Below, one piece after another: positions 56,055-64,000 of a stretch of DNA of 64,000 bases. The notes beneath the pieces were generated by a model that ran no database searches, had not been told where the DNA came from, and was given only the letters and a program-made list of their open reading frames with translations. Position numbers and translations under genes: made by a program. Every line of letters starts with the position of its first letter. Position 1 is the stretch's first letter. This DNA is from Orychophragmus violaceus (Eukaryota; Streptophyta; Magnoliopsida; Brassicales; Brassicaceae), in assembly GCA_030180135.1 (NCBI GenBank), contig CM058236.1, positions 64,693,728 to 64,757,727 on the forward strand, given 5' to 3'.

Positions 56055-57540
56055 TTTTCATAAACTGTAGGGAAAATTATTTATCTAGTATGAATAAGTA
56101 TAGTTATTACTAGAGTAGGATTAATCTTTTAACCTTGTTTCTCATTGTTTTATTGCCTAAATTACCCTTATCATCATTTGGAAGGAAAAAAAAAATTACC
56201 GAAATGCCATTATGATTTTTTTCCATATCAGCGAAAAAAATCAAATATTTACGAAAATGCCACCTTCCCTGCGAAATTAAATCCGCAGTCACGTGTTGCA
56301 GATTTTTGTGGTTGCGGATTTGTTAGTGTAATTACGGAAATGATGTTACGGATTAAATGCAAGTGTCGCAGATTTGTTTTGTCGTTGCGGATTTAAAATA
56401 AATCCGCGACAAAGGAAACGTACTTTTTAATTACTAAATTAGTTCGTAGTGTAGCAGATTTGTTCCATGTGTTGCAGTTTTTTTTGTATACTTGCGGATT
56501 TGTTCGTTTTTGTAAACTTGAGTTCGAAGATTTGTTCGCTAATGTTGAAGATTTTTTCGGGTTTTTGCAGTTTTTTCAAGATTTTGCGGATTGTTTAAGC
56601 AGATTTTATTCCAAGTGTTGCAGATTTTTTGTATGTGTTGCAGATTTTGAAAAACTCTGTAACACAGGCAAAAGGCTTTAAAAAATTACAAAACTAGTAT
56701 TCTAGTGTTACAGATTTAGTTGATGTGTTGCAGATTTAATTTTTGTGTGTACTGATTTTTTCTAAATTGATGACGTGACATTTTTACTCAGCTTTTTTTT
56801 ATTGCGGATTTGTTCCAATTTCCTTAAATAGTTTAATCTTGCAAATAATGATTTTTTAAATTTAAAATATTACATTGTCACAAGTTTTTTGTCTAAAAAA
56901 AAATATTACATTGTATTAATGTATTTAGGGGAAAAAACATTCATTATAGGTTGTAATATTTTAATATAATTTTAATATATATAAAAAAATTAGTTTTAAG
57001 TATAATATGTTTACAAATTAAATTTATAAGTTCCCAATTTATTAGTTTCGTTAGATAAATTTGTAATATTCAGAAAATATAAACTTAATCACTTTGAAAT
57101 TAATAAATATATTTAGATACCAATTTTTTTTTTTAAATTGAATATTGTTTTAAAAATCTTTCCTTTTCGGAACCACCTTTCATTTTTGGTAAGTCCATAT
57201 ACTCAATAGATTTTTTTGTTAATGGAAACAATTTTTTTTTTTATAAAACCCCAATTTATTCGATTAGAAAATATATGGAAAGAATATTATTACCGAAAAT
57301 GACTGATATGGAAAGAATTGTATACAAATTCGGTTTATTCTAAAAAGGTAACCCGCTTATTTTTTACATTAATCGTATGTGGTTAATAAGGAAAGTTTTT
57401 TATGACCAAATTTATGAGTTTTTATTAAATAATTTAATTATTTAAAATTCAAAATTTATAGCAAAAAAACGCCATCTGCATCATAGGGTTTAGAACTAAT
57501 TTCGTAACTGTAAATTTGTCTGAACGAGCTCAATAGGTAC
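56055..57540. other. AT-rich DNA with TTGCAGATTTG-type repeats, probable MULE 5' region
   Basis: 56280-56790 carries about 15 degenerate copies of GTTGCAGATTT or TGCGGATTTG. 56140-56200 has AATTACCCTTAT and ATTACCGAAATGCCA, words like those at MULE/VANDAL ends. The rest to 57540 is AT-rich with no gene. The MULE link is inference from the transposase-like frame that follows. Confidence 0.45.
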
Positions 57541-57582
57541 GTCATAGTGATCTTTTCTGCTCGTCAACGATAACAATTGTTC

Positions 57583-57963
57583 ATGATTCCGATTGTTATA
57601 CTTTGTGGTGACTGGAAATTTGATGAAACGAGATGGAAATTTGCTATGGATGAAAGAGGAACAAGAACAGTAGGAGTTGATGATAAACTTTCATTCAACA
57701 GATTCATAGAAAGGGTTTACAGGGAATATGGAGTTGACTATAAGACTTACATTGCTGAGTTTAGTTATATGCTTCCAAAGGAGGTTTTGGTTGGCTTAGC
57801 GAAGAGCATACCTCCTGCGCCTGTTGGTGATGATAGACAACTGAAATATTTCTTAGATCAGTTCAAGGATAAGACATGCAGGTTGTGTGTTACATTTAAG
57901 AAGAGAACTGAAGGATTGTTTAGTGTTTGTCCTGGTTTAATTCTTCAGATTAAACTCTACTAA
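57583..57963 (+). pseudogene. MuDR-type transposase N-terminal fragment
   Basis: About 126 codons from ATG 57583. MIPIVILCGDWKFDETRWKF, a basic/acidic middle (DKLSFNRFIERVYREYGVD), LPKEVLVGLAKSIPPAPVGDDRQLKYFLDQ and a Cys-containing end (KDKTCRLCVTFKK). This resembles the N-terminal domain of plant MULE transposases; no catalytic domain or zinc finger is in view. It stops at 57961-57963, seven bases before the copia LTR, so the rest may lie beyond the copia insertion, outside the window. Confidence 0.55.
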
Positions 57964-57969
57964 ACATAT

Positions 57970-58543
57970 TGGATCTAGGTTCTCTTTCAGAATCATAAGG
58001 GGATCTCAGTAATACCTTGTTTATGCAGCGGATTAGAGAGGTATCGTCAGAGATCAGCAGAACCGCCAAGGGACAGCTCCTCCAGAGGTTCACACACGCA
58101 CACTTCAGGAAAAAATGGCTGCTAGACCAGAGGGAGGGAGGCGCTGAGAGAGAGAGGAGAGGCGCAGAGAGAGTTGTGAAAAAGAGAGCTAGGTCAAGTT
58201 TTAATTATAAAACCCTTGTCTAGTTCTGTTGGGCTTTTGGGCCCAATTCCCAGTCTGATTAAATCCCTTAGATTTAATCAGGCCCTTTAATCTCTCTAAG
58301 TATAGTAAATGCCTAGCACTTTTACCGTACTTCTGCTGAACCGTTCCCTCATGGTTTCCTGTTAGCTTAGGCGTGTGACCCATATGGGATCATATAATAA
58401 AGGCAATAAATCCAAGACTTATAGATCATGAGCGGACTCTAGCAAGCCATCATGACCCCCAGTATTATATGACTTATGTCTGATCATTGACATACTCTTA
58501 CTTTCTAGAGACAGTACAGAGATTACTGGACATAATTCCAACA
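57970..58543 (-). repeat. 3' LTR of the copia element
   Basis: On the minus strand it starts TGTTGGAATTATGTCC directly after the polypurine tract. The outer end is set at TGG (57970) by the TG/CA rule, and cannot be confirmed without the other LTR. 58119-58190 is GA-rich (GAGAGAGAGG). Confidence 0.7.
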
Positions 58544-58555
58544 ATCTCCCACTTG
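58544..58555 (-). promoter_or_regulatory. Polypurine tract of the copia element
   Basis: CAAGTGGGAGAT on the minus strand next to the LTR start TGTTGG. Confidence 0.8.
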
Positions 58556-59393
58556 TACTGGAATCTCTGTATTCATATTCCTTTTATCTCAATATCTCGA
58601 TTAGTCATAAGGCAAGATGAGTGTCATCCTTATAAAGCCTAATCATGTTCATCGGACTCTGATTTGATACTGACAATCCAAACGACTCGGGACAGTCCGT
58701 TTGAGCATGGCCATGCATTTTCCAGTATTCAAATCTCCGATTGGCCTAGAGATATTCACTCCATTTATATTGGAGGGACAAATCCCGTCTTGTTCCATCA
58801 CTGTAAACTACTCATTTCATAATACACCCAAACAAGGTCCTTATAACTATCGCTTAACGACAGCGTTAGACAATGATCAAAGCGCATCAGTTCATGTGCA
58901 GTCACATGCATGCGAACTCAGGTCTAAGGACTATACTCTATAGTCGTAGTAAGAATCTCTTATGACACAGATATAAATATCCTGAAGAGTTCTTATAAGC
59001 GGGTCATGTCCGGTCGTATGTACCCCAACATACACCTATGTACTGACTTTGATGCCGTGCATCCATGACATCCTGAGACTTTGTCATAAGTCACATACCA
59101 ATCTAGTATCACGCGGTTGTTGGTGTTCCAATTTCAACAACCTTCGACTAGGGACAGGATGATATAAGCCATCTATCAAATATAGGGTCTCATGATCAAG
59201 CTAAATGACTTCGATGACTCAAGATCAAGTCACTTACTTCGATGACCTATCAAATGGTTTATATCATTTTGGAACGATTATTTCATCACAGTTAAAATAA
59301 TCTTGAAATAATAATTTTATTAAACATCTTAAATGTTTTACAAGAACATATCAATAACTAAATAAAGCCCTCAAACTCCCACTCAAATTTAGA
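58556..59393 (-). other. Copia 3' untranslated region
   Basis: About 840 bp between the pol stop and the polypurine tract, without a credible frame. Longer than in most copia elements. Confidence 0.6.
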
Positions 59394-61565
59394 TTACATT
59401 TCAATGTCTCTAATGCCTACAGCTTCAGTCAGGTACTCGAGCTTAGGCCTTGGGAGTGGCTTTGTCAACGGATCAGCGACATTATCATCTGTCGGAACTC
59501 GGCTGATCTTGACTTCCTTTCTATTAATGATATCACGTATCAAGTGAAATCTTCTTAGTATATGCTTGGATTTCTGGTGTGATCTTGGTTCCTTTGCCTG
59601 AGCTATAGCACCATTGTTATCACAAAACAGTGCCAGAGGCTCAGCTGCATTCGGTATCACACCTAGTTCAATAATGAACTTTCGTATCCAAACAGCTTCC
59701 TTCGCTGCTTCTGAGGCGGCGACATATTCAGCTTCTGTAGTGGAATCAGCAACGGTGTCTTGCTTGGAGCTTCTCCAACTGATTGCACCGCCATTCAGAC
59801 AAAAGATATAACCGGACTGTGACCGGAAATCATCTTGGTCTGTCTGGAAACTTGCGTCCGTGAATCCACTGACTTCAAGCACATTACTTCCGCCGTACAC
59901 CAAGAACTTATCCTTAGTATGTCTTAGATACTTCAGGATATTCTTGACGGCAATCCAGTGATTTTCACCTGGATTTGACTGGTATCTACTCGTCATGCTC
60001 AATGCATAAGCAACATCAGGACGAGTACAGATCATGGCATACATGATAGATCCTATTGCAGATGCATAAGGAATATTCTTCATGCGCTCAAGCTCAGCAG
60101 CCGTCGTAGGGCTCTGCTTCTTGCTTAGCGTTGTGCCATGTACCATTGGCGTGAAGCCCTTCTTGGAATCTGCCATGCTGAATCTATGCAGGACTTTGTC
60201 AATGTATGAATCTTGACACAAGCCTATCAGCCTTTTAGATCTATCCCGGTAGATCCGGATTCCAAGAACGTATGCGGCTTCACCCATGTCTTTCATGGAA
60301 AAACAACTTCCAAGCCAGTCCTTTACCGACCGCAGCATTGGTACGTCGTTTCCGAGAAGCAGTATGTCATCGACATACAGAATAAGAAATACTATCTTGC
60401 TCCCACTAGTCTTTTTATACACGCATTGTTCTTCTTCGTTTCTGATGAAGTCAAATTGCTTGATCGCTTCATCAAAACGAAGATTCCAGCTCCTCGATGC
60501 TTGCTTCAATCCATAAATGGATTTATGAAGCTTGCATACTTTCCCAGCATTCTTTGGATCTATGTAACCGTCAGGTTGTGTCATATACACATCCTCTTCT
60601 AGAATACCATTCAGGAAGGCGGTTTTCACGTCCATCTGCCAAATTTCATAATCATGAAAAGCTGCAGTTGCTAGTAGAATCCGAATAGATTTCATCATAG
60701 CCACTGGGGAATAGGTTTCATCATAATCCACACCGTGAACTTGCCTGAAACCTTTTGCCACCAACCTGGCTTTATAAATCTGGACATTTCCATCCACGTC
60801 AATCTTCTTCTTGAAGATCCATTTGCACTCGATGGCTTTTACACCAGCGGGTAAGTCAACCAACGAAAACACTTGGTTGACCGACATGGAGTCCATTTCG
60901 GAATCAGTGGCCTTACGCCACTTAGAGGAATCTGGACCCATCATGGCTTGATTGAAGTTCGATGGTTCATCACCATCAATGATCAGAAGATCATGACAGT
61001 TAGTCACGAGGAATCCTTGATATCTCTCGGGTTCGTGACGGATCCTCCCGGATCTTCGAACTTCAGGTACCACAGGTTCAGGCTCTACAATTTCTTGTAG
61101 GTCCTCCTGCTGCTCTTCCTCATTAGGTTGAGCAGTATCCTGTTCATCTTGAATTTCTTCAAGCAGTACCTTACTCCCACTGTTTTTCTTAGAGAGAAAC
61201 TCCCTCTCAAGAAAATTAAAATCCCGGGCAACAAAAATCTTGTTCTCGGATCGTAGGTAGAAGTAATAAGCCTTGGTCTCCTTCGGATAACCAATGAAGT
61301 AGCATTTATCAGACTTTGGTGTAAGCTTGTCAGAGATTAATCTCTTGACATAGGCTTCACAACCCCAAATTCTAAGATAAGACAGCACTGGAGTTTCTCC
61401 AGTCCATAATTCATATGGTGTCTTAGCTACTGCATTTGATGGCGCTCTATTTAGAGTGAACACTGCTGTTAGCAGAGCATATCCCCAAAGGGATATTGGA
61501 AGGTTTGTGTGACTCATCATAGACCGAACCATATCCAATAAGGTCCGATTCCTCCTCTCAGACAC
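59394..61565 (-). pseudogene. Copia pol: end of integrase, reverse transcriptase, RNase H
   Basis: 723 open codons. The integrase end (RRNRTLLDMVRSMMSHTNLP, LWGYALLTAVFTLNRAPS) is followed by an acidic linker with RRSGRIRHEPERY. The reverse transcriptase reads KWIFKKKIDVDGNVQIYKAR, GVDYDETYSPVAMMKSIR, WQMDVKTAFLNGILEEDVYM, KSIYGLKQASRSWNL and the catalytic FLILYVDDILLLG. The RNase H reads GFTDASFQTDQDD, DSTTEAEYVAASEA, LFCDNNGAIAQAK and HQKSKHI, ending with VADPLTKPLPRPK. The domain is intact; it is separated from the first integrase part by a TGA where Trp is expected (near 61570). Confidence 0.9.
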
Positions 61566-61571
61566 ACCATT

Positions 61572-62126
61572 TCATTGAGGTGTTCCAGGAGGAGTGAGTT
61601 GGGAAACTATCCCACACTCTCTCAGATGATCACTGAACTCTTGGCTCAAGTATTCTCCTCCTCGGTCGGACCGAAGAGCTTTAATGCTTTTGCCAAGTTG
61701 GTTTTGTACTTCATTTTGGAATTCTCTGAATCTCTCAAACGATTCAGACTTTTGTTTCATTAAATAAACATATCCATACCTGCTGAAATCATCAGTGAAG
61801 GTAATAAAGTACTGATAGTTTCCTCTTGCATTTGTGGACATTGGGCCACACACATCAGTGTGTATCAGGCCCAATAAGTCACTGGCCCTCTCGTTGGGTT
61901 TATTAAAGGGGGCCCGCGTCATTTTGCCCATCAGGCAGGATTCGCATTTCTCACATGACTCAAAGTCAAATGAGCCAAGAAGTCCATTCGAATGGAGCCT
62001 CTTAATGCGTTTCTCACTGATGTGCCCTAAACGACAATGCCATAGAAACGTTCGGTTCTCCTCATTAGGTTTGAACCGTTTGGTATTAATGTTATAAATT
62101 GGTGCCCATTCGTAAGAGGGGCACAA
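61572..62126 (-). pseudogene. Copia integrase core
   Basis: The GAG-pre-integrase HHCC region (LWHCRLGHISEKRIKRL, CEKCESCLMGK) is followed by the core with HTDVCGPM, YFITFTDDFSRYGYVYLM, LRSDRGGEYLS and SQLTPPGTPQ. The next codon is TGA at about 61569-61571 in place of Trp. At the upstream side a one-base frameshift near 62100-62126 separates it from the gag-protease frame. It would insert element cDNA. Confidence 0.88.
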
Positions 62127-63346
62127 CCATAGAACAAATTATTGCGATTGAAGGAACATAATTTATTCTTAACTGAAAAATCATAACCTTCCAAATCCAA
62201 CAAAGAAACTGAAATAATATTTCTGCTTATCGCAGGTACAAAATAGCAGTTATTAAGTTCTAAAACCAATCCCGAAGGTAAAGACAACAAGTATGTGCCT
62301 ACAGCTAGTGCAGGAACTTTCGCTCCATTCCCAACTCGTAGCTCCACTTGTCCTTGCTTCAGCCTCCTACTGTTGCTGAGTGCCTGCATATTAGTACAAA
62401 TATGAGCCCCACAACCAGTATCCATAACCCATGAGGTATTATCAGAAGTAGTTGTATTAACTTCTATAACAAAAATACCTGATGAAGAAGTCTCCAGAGT
62501 CTTCTTCTTCAATTCCTTTAGACCTTCCAGGAATTTCTTACATTCTCTCCTCCAATGCCCTGGTTCTTTGCAGAACCTGCAGATGTCAGTAGGCCCAGCC
62601 TTGGACTTGGGCTTGGGCTTTGACGTGTCCTTGTCCGAGACTTGAACAGCCTTAGCCTTTCCCTTGTCCTTGGCAGAGGATTTCTTAAAGCCCTTGCCCT
62701 TTTGCACCATAAGCACGTTGGGGTCCTTGGCTTTCCTCAAGTTGGGCTCTGCAGTCTTGAGCATTCCGTGAAGCTCAGGCAATGTCTTACTCAAGCCATG
62801 CATATTGAAGTTCAGGATGAACTGATCATAGCTTGCAGGTAAAGACTGCAGAACGATGTCGCAGGCAAGTTCCTGGCTGATAGGGCAGTCGAGTTTCTGA
62901 AGATGATCGAGATAACCCATCATCTTCAAGACATGAGGACTCACTGCCGCACTTGCAGCCATTTTGCAGTCTAAGAGGTTCTTAACAGTCTGGAACCTCT
63001 CAGTTCTTGCCTGCTCCTGAAAAAGCGATTTCAGGCTTGCCATTATCTCGATGGGCGACAGCACACTCTCGAACTGCATTTGCAATTCAGGAGTCATGGT
63101 TGCCAACATCAGGCAATAGACATCATTTTCATCTGACGAATGCTTTTCCCAAGCATTGTGCAGATTCCTGGCGGCATTGTTTGGAGGCCTCTCGGGGAGG
63201 GGATCACGAAGGACATATTCCTTCTTCTCCTGCTTGAGGACCAGCCTCAAGTTCCTTGACCACGTCAGGAAGTTCGTTCCAGTCAGCTTCTCCTTGTCGA
63301 GAACAGACCGGATTGAGAATGTGTTTTTTGTGCTTGTTGTAGTCAT
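62127..63346 (-). CDS. Copia gag and protease
   Basis: Starts at 63346 (MTTTSTKNTFSIRSVLDKEK, then LTGTNFLTWSRNLRLVLKQE), a gag core (FESVLSPIEIMASLKSLFQE, MMGYLDHLQKLDCPISQEL, LQSLPASYDQFILNFNM), a CCHC knuckle CRFCKEPGHWRREC at about 255-268, and the protease motif SWVMDTGCGAHIC with a downstream GNGAKVPALAVGTY. The protease Asp-Thr-Gly is intact. The frame runs on past 62127 in a shifted reading to 62027. Gag forms the particle; protease matures it. Confidence 0.86.
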
Positions 63347-64000
63347 TGCTGAAATTTAAGATAAAAAGGATTTTAGTTTATATGTTCAATATGAGTAAAC
63401 TCGCATTATATTCAATAACATTAGTTACCCTCAAAAGAATATAATGATTCCAAGATCCACATATAACTAAGATCAAAGTGGGCCACTGGCCGTCACCCAA
63501 CATTAGCTTATATCGGTAAGCCCTATTTCGGCTAATTATATCCGTGATATAACTCTTGGTTGTGAATCTGGGCCCGAGGCCCAATCCACTCTGATGTCTC
63601 AAGGTCCGGGACTCCCGATGACCCAGTCAAGAAAACCAGACTATACAGTCATGTAATCACTAATGTCTGGGACTCCCAATAACATTAATGAATCACAAAC
63701 TGTCTTACCCACGCAAAAGATAGACACCCTCACACTGTAAGGCCATGTGTACAATTGAATGGGTTTCAACAGCTGACATAGACTGGACAAGACATCCAAC
63801 GCTTGATATTATTTGAGGTTTATAGGTTTTCTTAAAATTTCATCCCAAAATAGAAGATTACTATTTTGGGAAACTTTCCATTTTTGGAAACCTACTGTTT
63901 TTGGAAACTTTCATAATTGGAAACTTCCTAAATTTGGAAACTTTCTAATTATAGAAATTTCCTAAATATCCAAAACATGCAAATCTAGAAACTTCTATTC
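63347..64000 (-). other. Copia 5' leader
   Basis: No gene and no tRNA-Met primer site (GCTCTGATACCA on this strand) found. GGGACTCCC(G/A)ATGACC or GGGACTCCCAATAAC words recur near 63608 and 63668, and TTTGGAAACTT repeats at 63868-63960. Confidence 0.6.

Larger units (their letters stand above)
57970..64000 (-). mobile_element. Ty1/copia retrotransposon, minus strand, 5' end outside the window
   Basis: From right to left: leader (63347-64000, continuing past the edge), gag-protease, integrase, reverse transcriptase-RNase H ending at 59394, a 3' UTR, a polypurine tract and a 3' LTR. The order integrase before reverse transcriptase defines copia. One frameshift and one stop are seen in pol. No primer site is visible, so the 5' LTR must lie outside. 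Confidence 0.9.

Noticed and set aside
58556..59393. Possible env-like or extra gene in the long copia 3' region
   Set aside because: No frame over about 80 codons with credible content; no signal or membrane segment.
1..64000. Host protein-coding, tRNA or rRNA genes
   Set aside because: Every supported coding segment belongs to a transposable element; no tRNA cloverleaf or rRNA sequence was recognised.

Overview
The window reads as plant heterochromatin, most likely from a Brassicaceae genome (a pericentromere-like, transposon-on-transposon segment). Supporting signs are Athila-type Ty3/gypsy elements with a tRNA-Asp primer site, a Tat-lineage gypsy element with an antisense extra gene, an L1-type LINE with an RNase H tail, PIF/Harbinger, CACTA and MULE sequences, and a Ty1/copia element. 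I found no convincing single-copy host gene, rRNA or tRNA gene. The family assignments come from reading motifs, not from database searches.

Layout. 1-9639: tandem-repeat-rich DNA cut by Athila element A (727-6086, minus strand, 5-bp target duplication TGCGG) and a solo Athila LTR (7758-8956, duplication CAGAC). 9640-14171: a PIF/Harbinger element carrying three minus-strand genes (broken transposase, Myb/SANT-like partner, GRF zinc-finger protein). 14290-14994: a 20-21-bp minisatellite. 14995-18400: a head-to-tail array of 1.33-kb units, each made of part of an Athila LTR plus Athila 3' non-coding DNA. 18401-29646: a degraded Tat-type gypsy element on the minus strand, with an antisense gene of the 'putative gypsy type transposon' family between pol and the 3' LTR. 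29647-32958: remains of a second Tat-like element with the same antisense gene. Into this second gene is inserted Athila element C (32959-43070, 3' part lost), and into the gag of C is inserted Athila element D (36253-42904, duplication CCTGC), which has an open 878-codon gag-protease and no reverse transcriptase. 43071-44820: AT-rich degenerate repeats and a (TG)n tract. 44837-52832: a full-length LINE with a perfect 16-bp target duplication and three coding blocks joined by near-zero spacing. 52849-56054: a decayed CACTA element. 56055-57963: a probable MULE start. 57970-64000: a Ty1/copia element on the minus strand whose 5' LTR lies beyond the window.

Most notable: (1) all Athila copies carry pairs of a CGATCG-centred palindrome whose centres lie 20-22 bp apart, in LTRs, leader, coding region and 3' UTR; (2) the LINE has an extra 501-codon ORF linked by TAG-A-ATG to ORF1 and by TAATG to ORF2; (3) the Harbinger element carries a third gene with a telo-box-rich upstream region; (4) a short hairpin downstream of the Athila gag shows a compensatory base-pair change between copies.
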